From positions 372,001 to 436,000 of the forward strand of contig JACKDU010000008.1 of assembly GCA_020633335.1 (NCBI GenBank): 64,000 nucleotides of DNA, read 5' to 3'. Of this stretch, positions 9,035 through 17,137 are shown piece by piece; positions within the stretch are counted from its first letter, which is position 1, and each line of letters starts with the position of its first letter. The notes beneath the pieces are model-generated. The model did no database searches, was not told the origin of the DNA, and saw only the letters and a list, made by a program, of their open reading frames with translations. Both the position numbers and the translations under genes were made by a program. Source of the stretch: Myxococcales bacterium (GTDB lineage Bacteria > Myxococcota_A > Polyangia > Nannocystales > Nannocystaceae).

Positions 9035-10525
9035 TCAGGAGGCGCTCGACCCGAGCGAGGGCGCGACGAAGGGCTTGCCGGCGGCGTCGCAGAGGATCTG
9101 GACGAGCTGGCGCCCCGACATCAGCGCGGTCGGCACGCCGCCGCCGGGCTCGACCCACTGGCCCGCCATGTAGAAGCCGTCGAGGCCAGGCAGGGTCTTT
9201 GGGACATGTTGGCTGAAGGAGTCGGCCGACGGCATCCAGCCCTCGAAGGCCCCCCTCCACGAGCGGGCGCTCCGCCAGAAGGTCAGCGGGGTGGCGACGT
9301 CGGTCATCTTCACGTCGGCGGCGATGCCGGGGAAGCGGGCCTCGAGGAGCGCGAGGATCGCGGCCGCGACCCGGTCGCGGGCGTCGCCGTAGGCGCTCCC
9401 CTGGGTCGCCCACCACTCGTAGTCGGTCGGCATCAGGACCTGGACCACCGTGTGCCCGGCGGGCGCGAAGGCGGGGTCGTCGTTGTAGATCCGCAGGGTC
9501 AGGCGATCGACCGCGCGGCCGGCGATCTCGACCCCCTTGAGGCCGTCGAGCACCAGGGTCGAGGGCGCGTCGGCGAGCGGGCGGGCGACCCCGAAGCTCG
9601 CCAGGACGATCGGGTCGAAGAGCTTCCAGCGGGCGAGGCGCTGATCGAGCGCGTCCCGGCCGTAGCGGCCGCCGAGGAGGCGGAGCACCGTCTCCGGGGC
9701 GCTCGAGGTCGAGACCACGAGGTCGCCGCGGACGATCGTCCCGTCGCCGAGGCGGACCCCCTCCGCCCGGCCCTCGCGGACCAGCACCTCGTCGGCCGTC
9801 GCGTCGAGGCGGACCTCGCCGCCGAGCGCCCGGTAGCGCTCGATGAGCGCGTCGCGGAAGGCCTCGGTGCCGCCCACCGGCCGCGAGAGCCAGCCGCGCT
9901 GGAGGTAGCCGAGGACCATCATCAAGAAGAGGATCGGCGCCTCGCCGGGGACCAGGGCGAGGAGCACGCGCCGGAGCGCCGGGCTCGTGATGTTCTCGTC
10001 GAGCCAGGAGGTGATGGTCGAGCGGTAGCGGAAGAGGATCGCGAGCTCGTGCCGGTCCTCCCAGAGGCCGCGGAGCTGCTCGCGGAGGCTGGTGATCTCG
10101 GGCGGCTTGTCGATCGGCGGGGCGACCCCGACGACCGCGTCGATCGCCGCGAAGAGCCCGTCGATCGCCGCGCCGTCGGCCGGCGAGATCGCCCGCAGCG
10201 CGCCGGCGATGCCCGTGAGGTCGTTGTCGATCCGGACCTCCCAGGCCCCCTCGGCGTCAGCCACCGTCGCGAAGTGCTCGAGCGGCCGGGTGGCGAGCGG
10301 CGGGATGATCCCGAGCTCGGCGTAGATCTTGGAGAAGGGGCCGCCGGTCAGCCAGTGGATGCAGCCGTCGATCAGGTAGGGGCCCCGCCGCCAGGCCGTA
10401 CAGACCCCGCCGAGGGCGATGTTGTGCTCGAGGATGGTGGTCGACCAGCCGTTGGCGAGGGCGTAGCAGCCGGTCGAGAGGCCCGCGAGGCCGCCGCCGA
10501 TGATCACGATGGAGGGGCGCGACAT
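9035..10525 (-). CDS. CrtI/phytoene desaturase-like FAD-dependent oxidoreductase
   Basis: About 496 residues. The N-terminal dinucleotide fold IVIIGGGLAGLSTGCYALANG is followed by the second FAD motif and, near the C-terminus, GFYMAGQWVEPGGGVPTALMSGR, the FAD-contacting signature of the phytoene desaturase / retinol saturase / CrtI superfamily. These enzymes add or remove hydrogen on polyenes or lipids at the membrane; the substrate here is unknown. I chose the ATG at 10525 because the Rossmann strand starts right after it (MSRPSIVIIGGG). The frame stays open to 10594 but that extension is Arg-rich and poor. Gene order suggests an operon with the flavodoxin fusion. Confidence 0.87.
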   Translation of the reverse strand: MSRPSIVIIGGGLAGLSTGCYALANGWSTTILEHNIALGGVCTAWRRGPYLIDGCIHWLTGGPFSKIYAELGIIPPLATRPLEHFATVADAEGAWEVRIDNDLTGIAGALRAISPADGAAIDGLFAAIDAVVGVAPPIDKPPEITSLREQLRGLWEDRHELAILFRYRSTITSWLDENITSPALRRVLLALVPGEAPILFLMMVLGYLQRGWLSRPVGGTEAFRDALIERYRALGGEVRLDATADEVLVREGRAEGVRLGDGTIVRGDLVVSTSSAPETVLRLLGGRYGRDALDQRLARWKLFDPIVLASFGVARPLADAPSTLVLDGLKGVEIAGRAVDRLTLRIYNDDPAFAPAGHTVVQVLMPTDYEWWATQGSAYGDARDRVAAAILALLEARFPGIAADVKMTDVATPLTFWRSARSWRGAFEGWMPSADSFSQHVPKTLPGLDGFYMAGQWVEPGGGVPTALMSGRQLVQILCDAAGKPFVAPSLGSSAS

Positions 10526-10892
10526 GACCCGGCGACCCTGCCATCGCCGACCGCAGATGCGGCGCGAAATTCCAGCGCCCATCACATGTCCCAAGGGCTA
10601 GGAGGTTGTGACCGAATCGTCACCGAGCGGCGGCCGGGGCCCCCTGCCCCCTGGCGACGCCCGCCCTACGCCCGGTCGACGCTGGGTATTCCCGACGGCG
10701 GCCGCCCGGTCGCCGCCGAGCTGGCGCTCGCCCGCGAAGATCGCCGGGAATGCGGCGGTGGCCTCCCGCGTGAGAGCGATCGCTCGCCCACCACTAGCAC
10801 GCGGTCGACCGCCGGTCCGCCGCGGTGACGACCCTTCGCGCGGGTCGCCGCCGCGCCGAGATCGCCGGAGGACGACCGCCGGAGGTCTCGTC
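10526..10892. other. Intergenic region between divergent genes
   Basis: A 367-nt gap between the CrtI-like gene (minus) and a membrane protein gene (plus). It must hold both promoters, but I see no confident -35/-10 pair. It carries one degenerate copy of the dispersed palindrome, TGTCCCAAGGGCTA at 10587-10600. Short Arg/Gly/Pro-rich open frames cross it on both strands but show no domain or ribosome-binding support. Confidence 0.5.
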
Positions 10893-12077
10893 ATGCCTGT
10901 CCCTTCCGCCACGTCCATTCACTCACCGCCCCCACCACCCGATCCCCGCCGGGCCCGTCGCCTCGCCCGGCGGACCCGCACGCTGATCCTGGCGATCTCG
11001 CTCGCCGCCCTCGGCGCGGTCGCCAGCGCCCTCTGGAGCCCGGAGCCGACGCCGACGCCCCGCCTCCTCGGCATCGCCCTCGTCGGCGCCGCCGGGGTGC
11101 TGGTCTTCGAGGCGCTCCTCGGCCGCCTCCGCCAGCGCTGGCAGGGGGGCTGGCGGCAGGCGCTGGTCGACCTCGGCGACCGCGTGAAGGCGCTGATGAG
11201 CGCCCTCTGGCCGGCCGCCCCGAAGAGCGACGCCGACGCGCCGACGCTCCGCACCGGCGAGCGCCTCGCGCTGATCGCCGGCTGCGGCCTGACGGCGCTC
11301 GACGTCGTCCTCACCACCCTCCTCCTCCGCGACGTCTTCCCCGAGCCGCCCTACCGCTTCGAGATCCTCGGCGTTGTCTCGCCGGAGGCGGTCGAGTGGT
11401 CGTTCTACCTCGTGGTCGCGCTCTTCAAGGCGCTCCTCGAGCTCTGGCTCGGGGTCGTCGATCGCCTGCGCAGCCAGGAGGGCTCGTCGCCGCTCCGCTA
11501 CTTCGTCCTCGGCCTCGCCTCGGCCTTCGACGCCGCCCTCGCGGTCGCCCGCGGCCTCCTCCTCGCCGAGCAGGGGATCACCGGCGCCGCGGTCACCACC
11601 TCCAACATCGTCTTCGTCGGCTTCGGCCTGGCGATCCCCTGGGTGGTCGCCCACACCGGCGGCCTCATGGTCCGGGCGGCCGATCCCTTCCTGACCCGCT
11701 TCGGCCTCCTGCGGATGCTCACCCTCCTGCCGCGGATGCTCCTCACCGGGGCGATCTGGGCGCTGGCGATCGCCGTCGGCCTCCCGCTCATCGTCATGGT
11801 CGCCGCGATCGGCGTCCTGGCGATGATCTGGTCGGCGCTCGACGAGGTGGTCGCGCTGATCCTCGGGCACGATGATCCGGAGGCGCCGATCGACGCGATG
11901 ATGATCGCCGACGAGGGGATCGACGCCGCGCCGCCGCCCGCCAGCGAGCGGCCGACCGCCGGCTCGCAGCTCACGAGCCTCCGCGAGGGCGCCCGCGGGC
12001 TCACGCTCGCGCCGGCGAGCGCGGCCCTCGCGGCCGAGGGCGCCGACCTCCTGGCGCCGATCGGGGGTGGACGATGA
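10893..12077 (+). CDS. Polytopic membrane protein, function unknown
   Basis: 394 residues, starting at an ATG preceded by a good Shine-Dalgarno (GGAGG at 10881-10885). A Pro/Arg-rich cytoplasmic N-terminus leads into about seven hydrophobic segments: near residues 30-50, 55-72, 135-155, 175-200, 215-240, 245-262 and 290-325. An acidic, alanine-rich soluble tail follows. I recognise no family. The stop overlaps the next start (ATGA at 12074-12077), so the product is probably made together with the secreted protein that follows and may form an envelope complex with it. Confidence 0.75.
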   Translation: MPVPSATSIHSPPPPPDPRRARRLARRTRTLILAISLAALGAVASALWSPEPTPTPRLLGIALVGAAGVLVFEALLGRLRQRWQGGWRQALVDLGDRVKALMSALWPAAPKSDADAPTLRTGERLALIAGCGLTALDVVLTTLLLRDVFPEPPYRFEILGVVSPEAVEWSFYLVVALFKALLELWLGVVDRLRSQEGSSPLRYFVLGLASAFDAALAVARGLLLAEQGITGAAVTTSNIVFVGFGLAIPWVVAHTGGLMVRAADPFLTRFGLLRMLTLLPRMLLTGAIWALAIAVGLPLIVMVAAIGVLAMIWSALDEVVALILGHDDPEAPIDAMMIADEGIDAAPPPASERPTAGSQLTSLREGARGLTLAPASAALAAEGADLLAPIGGGR

Positions 12078-13078
12078 ACGCCGGAGCCCTCGCCGCGACC
12101 CTCGCCGGCTTCACCCTCGCCGCCGTCGGCGTCGGCGCGCTCGCCCTCACCCAGGGCGAGCCGGCGGCCGCCGCCCCCGGGCCCGACGGCTGGCGCCCGC
12201 CCTGCGCCCAGCGCCTCGCCCGCGAGTACCGCGAGATCGACGTGTCCCTTGAGGCAGCCTCGACCGAGCACCCGGCCCGGCGGACCGTCCTCTTCGGGGT
12301 CGACCGCTCGCCCTCCAACCGCGAGGTCGCCGACGCCCAGCTCGCCGCGGTCGTCGACCACGCGAAGGCGCTCCCCCTCGACGTCGAGGTCGGGGTCCTC
12401 CTGATCTCCGACCGCTCCGACCGCTCGTCGACGCCGGACATGCCCCTTGAGCCAGCCCGGGCGATCCCCGAGGCGAGCGCGCCGCCGCTCCCGTGCGCGC
12501 CGAATTGCCAGCCGCGCTCGCTCTTTGAGCAGCACTGCTACGAGCGCCTCGAGGAGGCGCTGGAGGCCCGCGCAGACGCCCTCCGCGGCGAGGCGGCGGC
12601 CCTCGCCGACGGCGCCCGCGGCGAGCGGGCGGCGCGGATCGACGCCTGGCACGGCGAGGCGCTCGCCTACGCGCCCAAGCCCGGGACCTCGCTCCTCGCC
12701 TTCTTCACCAAGGTCGCCGACCTCCCGCCGGTGCTCCGCGCCCCCTCGCGGACCACGGTCGTCGTCCTCTCCGACCTCGAGGAGGCGCGGACCGGCGACC
12801 GCAAGAAGATCGACGCGTTCTACAAGAAGTACCTCGCCCACGGCGAGCGCTGCCCGGAGGTCGCGGCGATCCCCCAGGGCCTCGTCGGCCTCGACGTCGT
12901 CCTCCTCCAGACCCACACCGACGGGATCGACGCGGACGGCTGGGGGCAGCGTTGGGAGGCGCTCCTCGGCTGCGCCGGCGCCCACGTCCGACGCCAGCGC
13001 TACTCGCCGGCGGTCGATCTCGGCGACTACCTCGCGCCCTCGCTCGCCCTCGCGGCCGCGCCCGCGGGCGCGAGCTGA
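12074..13078 (+). CDS. Exported protein with a possible vWA-like strand, function unknown
   Basis: 334 residues. A hydrophobic N-terminus (residues 1-26) reads as a signal peptide or anchor. After it, RRTVLFGVDRSPSNREVADAQ resembles the first strand and D-x-S-x-S metal site of von Willebrand A domains, although the last Ser is replaced by Asn. A later strand, RTTVVVLSDLEEAR, fits the T-x-x-D region of the same fold. A Cys-rich stretch near residue 145 (CAPNC..CY) suggests disulphides. Translation is coupled to the upstream membrane protein by an ATGA overlap. The vWA assignment is a by-eye inference. Confidence 0.65.
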   Translation: MNAGALAATLAGFTLAAVGVGALALTQGEPAAAAPGPDGWRPPCAQRLAREYREIDVSLEAASTEHPARRTVLFGVDRSPSNREVADAQLAAVVDHAKALPLDVEVGVLLISDRSDRSSTPDMPLEPARAIPEASAPPLPCAPNCQPRSLFEQHCYERLEEALEARADALRGEAAALADGARGERAARIDAWHGEALAYAPKPGTSLLAFFTKVADLPPVLRAPSRTTVVVLSDLEEARTGDRKKIDAFYKKYLAHGERCPEVAAIPQGLVGLDVVLLQTHTDGIDADGWGQRWEALLGCAGAHVRRQRYSPAVDLGDYLAPSLALAAAPAGAS

Positions 13079-13233
13079 GCGGAGCGCACGAGGAGTCGGA
13101 GTCGGCCGCGGGCTGGCTCGCCGGATCAGACACCGGCGCGCTGGCCCGCGGCGCTCGTGCGCTCGCCATGCGCAGGAGCGCGCGGCGACGATCGATCGTT
13201 GCCGTCCGCGGCGGCCTCGGGCAAAAGGCAGCG

Positions 13234-13917
13234 ATGGGGCTCTTTCAGACGCGCACCGGCTACGGCCGGCTCGACTCCTACGTCTTCGATCGGGCGCTGC
13301 GGCGGCTGACGGCGCCCTTCCACGGCTTCGCCCGCGAGCGCATCGTCCCCCGCCTGCGGCCCGGCCTCCGGGTCCTCGACGTCGGCTGCGGCGGCGGTCA
13401 CTTCGCGATCGAGCTCGCCGAGCGCGAGCCGACCCTCGAGATCGTCGGCGTCGATCTCTCGACCCGCCTCCTCGCCTGGGCCCGCGAGCGCGGCGCCGGG
13501 GTCGCGGGGCGGGTCTCCTTCGTCGAGGCCTCGGCGCTCGACATGCCCTTTGGGTCAGGTGAGTTCGACCTGGTCTACAGCCTCGGGTCGATCAAGCACT
13601 GGGCGGATCCGGCCCGCGGGCTCCGCGAGGCGACCCGGGTGCTCCGCCCCGGCGGCCACCTCTGCGTGATCGAGGGCGACCGCGGCGGACGGGCCGAGGA
13701 CGTCGACGCGCTGGTGTCGATCTGGCGGGCCCGCGGCCCGCTGCGGGGCCTCGCGGCCGCGTTCTTCCGCAACGTCGTCGTCCCGGGCGCCCTCGACCTC
13801 GCCGACGCCGCGGCGCTCCTGCGGACGATCCCCGAGCTTCGGGCCCAGGTCACGCGGGCGCCGGGTCTGCCGATCCTGACGATCGAGGGGACGCCCGCGG
13901 CCGCGAGCACGACCTAG
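13234..13917 (+). CDS. Class I SAM-dependent methyltransferase
   Basis: 227 residues with the methyltransferase-11 layout: motif I VLDVGCGGGHFAIELA near residue 47, an acidic end of strand 2 (IVGVDLS), motif II around FVEASALDMPF and motif III-like VLRPGGHLCVIEGD. The substrate is not evident. I chose the ATG at 13234 with AAAAGG upstream, since the open frame before it is low-complexity. The codon run for DMPFGSG coincides with a degenerate copy of the dispersed palindrome (TGCCCTTTGGGTCA). Its stop is 2 nt from the stop of the convergent HTH gene. Confidence 0.85.
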   Translation: MGLFQTRTGYGRLDSYVFDRALRRLTAPFHGFARERIVPRLRPGLRVLDVGCGGGHFAIELAEREPTLEIVGVDLSTRLLAWARERGAGVAGRVSFVEASALDMPFGSGEFDLVYSLGSIKHWADPARGLREATRVLRPGGHLCVIEGDRGGRAEDVDALVSIWRARGPLRGLAAAFFRNVVVPGALDLADAAALLRTIPELRAQVTRAPGLPILTIEGTPAAASTT

Positions 13918-13919
13918 CC

Positions 13920-14288
13920 TCAGGGCCAGGGGACGAGGAGCCGATAGCGGCCCTCGCTGACCTCGAGGACGCCCGCGGCCGCGAGGCGTCGGAGATCCTC
14001 GGCGACGCTCTCCGCGGTGGAGCCGTCCTTGTTGACGTAGTCGAGCCAGCTCGCGACCACCCGGAGGTCGCCGAGCTCGCCCTCAACCTCCTCGCCGTTC
14101 TTCGAGAGCGCGGCGATCAGGAGGTCGTCGTGACCGAGCCCCCGCGGGTCCGCGCGGCGGCCCCGTCGGAGCGCGCCCATGGTCACGCCCATCCGCTCCG
14201 CGGCCGCGCGCATTGTTACGCCGGGGACCCGCGAGAGCTTCACCGCGCGCCGTAGCGCCCTCGCCTCGCCGCCGTCGTCGTCCACCAC
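13920..14288 (-). CDS. Small HTH-containing protein of unknown function
   Basis: 122 residues starting at one of two adjacent GTG codons. Residues about 15-42 (AVKLSRVPGVTMRAAAERMGVTMGALRR) look like a helix-turn-helix, and a second winged-helix-like segment follows near 85-120 (STAESVAEDLRRLAAAGVLEVSEGRYRLL). It is probably a DNA-binding regulator with unknown targets. It is divergent from the lipoprotein gene at 14352 (63-nt gap), the obvious candidate target. No operator is visible. Confidence 0.6.
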   Translation of the reverse strand: MVDDDGGEARALRRAVKLSRVPGVTMRAAAERMGVTMGALRRGRRADPRGLGHDDLLIAALSKNGEEVEGELGDLRVVASWLDYVNKDGSTAESVAEDLRRLAAAGVLEVSEGRYRLLVPWP

Positions 14289-14339
14289 GAGACCATACCC
14301 CAGCCGCGCCCTCGCTGGCGCGACCGCAGCGGGGGCAGC

Positions 14340-14345
14340 TACACT
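14340..14345 (+). promoter_or_regulatory. Candidate -10 box for a leaderless mRNA (TACACT)
   Basis: TACACT ends 6 nt before the ATG at 14352, with no Shine-Dalgarno sequence in between. The same hexamer with the same spacing precedes the gene at 47539. Confidence 0.35.
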
Positions 14346-14351
14346 GGGCCG

Positions 14352-16223
14352 ATGGTGCGGCGATGGCCCCTCCTCCTCGCCCTCGCGGGCGGGTGCTCCG
14401 AGGAGATGCCGGGTGGCGATGCGATCCCGGATCCGCGCGCTGCAGTGAAGCGTGAGGCGAGCGACGACGCGAGGCGAGACGCGATCGCCACGCCCCGCGC
14501 CGAGGCGACCCCGCCACCCGAGGCCGCGGCGGCCGCGATCCCGGCTGACGAGGGCGCATGCCAGGGCGTCCTCCAGCGCTCGCTCGACGGCACCTCAGAG
14601 CAGTGCTGGCCGCCGGGCTTCACCCCCGTCGAGGGCGCCCTGCGGACGCCGATCACCCCCGAGGACGAGGCCCGGGCCGAGGTCTTCGAGGGCTTCTTCG
14701 ACGTCGATCGCGTCCGCGGCGGCAAGCGCCTCCAGGGCTCCTGGCTCGAGGTGAAGGGCGGTGAGCGCTACATCCTCTCCTATCAGCCGATGCCGGAGCA
14801 CTTCGACAAGGTGGAGCGGCGGGTGATCGTCCGCGCCGTCCCCTACTCCCCGGGCGGCCAGCACCTCTACGCCCGGCACCTCCGCGTGGTGTCGATGACC
14901 CTCGCCGAGGGCGAGGCGCCGCGCGACGCCCCGACCGCCACGCTCCCGCCGGCGCAGGTGGTCCGCACCAGCGGCGAGCTCCGCCGGCAGATTGGCCGCT
15001 GGGCCCAGGTCGTCGGGACGCTGTCCAAGATCAGCAAGGAGGATTCGTCCGGCCGCGCCAAGATCCTCCTCCGCCTCGACGACGGCGGGCGAGTGACGAT
15101 CAGCGAGGCCCGCGCGACGGCGGAGTGGGCCTATCGCCCTCGCGTGGGCACCCGGGTGACGATCCTCGGCAAGCTCAACCGCGACAAGGACGGCTTCCAC
15201 CTCTGGAGCACCCACGTCTGCGACGGCGAGGTCGCGACCTGCAGCGTCGGCGAGGATCCCCTGGCCAGCATCTACGGCGAGGTCGCGCTCGCCACGAGCA
15301 CGGGCGCCCGCGATCCGAGCGCGGCCGCGCCCCCGAGCGAGGACCCGATGCCAACACCCCCGACCGTCGAGGTGCCCCCCGCGAGCGCCGCGAGCGATCC
15401 CCTCGAGGCCCTCGCGCTCCGCTGCGACGGTCGGGCGATCGCCGCCGCCTTCGCCGGTAGCGACCTCACCCAGCTCGCCCAGGGCGACGCCGGCCCGAGC
15501 GTCCGCCTCCTCGCCCGCTGGGAGGCGGCGCGCGCCTTCGACGACGCGGGCGCCCTCCGCCCCGAGGCCCTCACGTCGATCGCCGCCGCGCTCGAGGCCG
15601 AGCTCGGGCAGCCGCCGCCCGCCTGGTGGCTCGATCACCTCGGCGCCGCCCACCTCCGCCCCGGCGCGGGCGCTGGCCCGCCCTACTACGACGTCGGCCT
15701 CCGCGCGGGCGGGGACCGCCGCGGCGACCTGGTCAAAGGGCCAGGCAATCTCAGCGTCCGCCCGAAGGACGCCGCGCTCCTCAGCGCCAGCGACGGCGAG
15801 CTCTACTACGACCTCAGCGCCGGCCGCCTCGATCTCGGCCCGCTCCCCGAGGGCCCGGGCGCGACCCTCGAGATCGGCCGCGCCCCCGCCGGCTCAACGG
15901 TCTACTACGCGACCTTCGAGCGCGGCTCCGGCGGCTTCCGCTTCCCGCTCCACGCGGTCGAGCTCGGCGGCGAGCGCTGGCGGGCCGAGGTCTGCGGACC
16001 CGATCGCCAGATCCTCGGCGGTCAAGGCTATCTCAGCGTCGAGATCGTCGTCCTCGGCGTCCCCGCGCCCGCGGCCTCGCCCGGGGTGATGCGGCCGCCG
16101 CCGAAGTCGACCGGGATCGCGGTCTTCACCGCCGAGAGCCACGGGGTCGCGCTCGACGTCTTTGATCCGAAGAGCGGCGCCCGGACGCTCGCCTGGTCAT
16201 CGGACCTCTGGTTCACCCGCTGA
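14352..16223 (+). CDS. Large lipoprotein of unknown function
   Basis: 623 residues beginning with a short type II signal peptide (PLLLALAGGC, lipobox Cys15). A Ser/Pro-rich linker follows. The segment near residues 95-180 carries a lipocalin/OB-like strand pattern (GSWLEVKGGERYILSY). Residues about 205-290 read like an OB-fold (RWAQVVGTLSKIS..AKILLRLDDGGRVTIS..GTRVTILGKL), as in bacterial stress-type OB domains. A second Pro/Ser linker near 325-350 separates a C-terminal beta-rich region. No family is recognised as a whole. It is convergent with the gene ending at 16228. Confidence 0.6.
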   Translation: MVRRWPLLLALAGGCSEEMPGGDAIPDPRAAVKREASDDARRDAIATPRAEATPPPEAAAAAIPADEGACQGVLQRSLDGTSEQCWPPGFTPVEGALRTPITPEDEARAEVFEGFFDVDRVRGGKRLQGSWLEVKGGERYILSYQPMPEHFDKVERRVIVRAVPYSPGGQHLYARHLRVVSMTLAEGEAPRDAPTATLPPAQVVRTSGELRRQIGRWAQVVGTLSKISKEDSSGRAKILLRLDDGGRVTISEARATAEWAYRPRVGTRVTILGKLNRDKDGFHLWSTHVCDGEVATCSVGEDPLASIYGEVALATSTGARDPSAAAPPSEDPMPTPPTVEVPPASAASDPLEALALRCDGRAIAAAFAGSDLTQLAQGDAGPSVRLLARWEAARAFDDAGALRPEALTSIAAALEAELGQPPPAWWLDHLGAAHLRPGAGAGPPYYDVGLRAGGDRRGDLVKGPGNLSVRPKDAALLSASDGELYYDLSAGRLDLGPLPEGPGATLEIGRAPAGSTVYYATFERGSGGFRFPLHAVELGGERWRAEVCGPDRQILGGQGYLSVEIVVLGVPAPAASPGVMRPPPKSTGIAVFTAESHGVALDVFDPKSGARTLAWSSDLWFTR

Positions 16224-16227
16224 GGCG

Positions 16228-17130
16228 CTACTCATCCTCGCAGCGACCCCCGGCGACGCCGCGCTGCCCCCAGCCGTCGGCGGCCGCGCGCAGCTCTCCG
16301 GCACGCTCGGCGCCCAGCTCGCTGGCGAGCGCGCGCTCATAGCGGTCGCCCAGCTCGGCCAGGAGGAATTCCAGGCGCGCCGTCGGCGTCGACGGGCTCT
16401 CCCCCGGGTCAAGGCCGGCGCGCGCCCGCGCGATCGCTCGCCGCGCGGCCTCCCCCTCGGCGAGGCGTGCGAGGCGCTCCTCGTCGATCGGCCCGACCAC
16501 CCGACGAGCCTGGATCGCCTCGACCATGGCCTCGACGCTCATCGCGTCCGGCTCCCCGGCGAGCCCGAGCTCGACGAAGAGCGGCTCGATCTCCGCGCGG
16601 AGCTCACCACGAACCCGCGTCCCCACCTCCGCGATCGCCCGCTCCTCCGCCTCGGTGACCTGCGCGAGGCTGCGCAGCTCGGGATCGACGTGGAATGGCT
16701 GATCGCCGAGGAGCCCCGGCGGCACGTCGGTGCGGACCTGGGCGCACCGCGCCATCTCGCGGAGGACCTCGGGGGAGGGCTGAAGAAAGGGACACTCCTC
16801 GTCCGACGAGATTCGACCGGCGCAGCGCCGGGCCTCGCGGCTCGCCTCGTCCTCGCCCTCGCCCTCGCCCTCGCCCTCGTCGTTCGCATCGACGTGCTCG
16901 GGCTGCCGACGATCCCCAGGCGCTCCTCGAGCGTGCTCGGGCGGCGCCGGAGAGTCGATGAACGACCGCCCATCGCCGACCCGCGATGGGCGCGCGGCTG
17001 GACGCGAGGCCGTCGACGGCGCCTCGGCGGATCGCTCAGGCGCTCGCCCCTCCACCGCCTCCCGCGTGCTCACCCAGTAGCCGAGCGCGACCACGATCGC
17101 CGCCCCCATCGCGATCGACGCACGTCGCAC
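16228..17130 (-). CDS. Membrane-anchored protein with acidic repeat linker, function unknown
   Basis: 300 residues. I placed the start at the GTG at 17130 because a GGAGG (within the end of the upstream gene) lies about 11 nt before it and the N-terminus then reads as a single membrane anchor (SIAMGAAIVVALGYWV). A Ser/Pro/Arg linker, an acidic Glu-Gly repeat near residue 90 and a helical, Glu/Arg-rich C-terminal half follow. I recognise no family. It starts 8 nt downstream of the HPF1-like gene on the same strand, so the two are probably cotranscribed. Confidence 0.55.
   Translation of the reverse strand: MRRASIAMGAAIVVALGYWVSTREAVEGRAPERSAEAPSTASRPAARPSRVGDGRSFIDSPAPPEHARGAPGDRRQPEHVDANDEGEGEGEGEDEASREARRCAGRISSDEECPFLQPSPEVLREMARCAQVRTDVPPGLLGDQPFHVDPELRSLAQVTEAEERAIAEVGTRVRGELRAEIEPLFVELGLAGEPDAMSVEAMVEAIQARRVVGPIDEERLARLAEGEAARRAIARARAGLDPGESPSTPTARLEFLLAELGDRYERALASELGAERAGELRAAADGWGQRGVAGGRCEDE
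16850..16880 (-). repeat. Short tandem repeat of CCCTCG inside a coding sequence
   Basis: Five near-perfect copies of a six-base unit encode the Glu-Gly repeat of the anchored protein on the minus strand. In-frame slippage here would lengthen or shorten only the acidic linker. Confidence 0.7.
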
Positions 17131-17137
17131 GGCGCAG

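Noticed and set aside
10598..10918. A 106-codon minus-strand frame in the 367-nt gap
   Set aside because: It overlaps the start and Shine-Dalgarno of the membrane protein gene and is Arg/Gly-rich low complexity.
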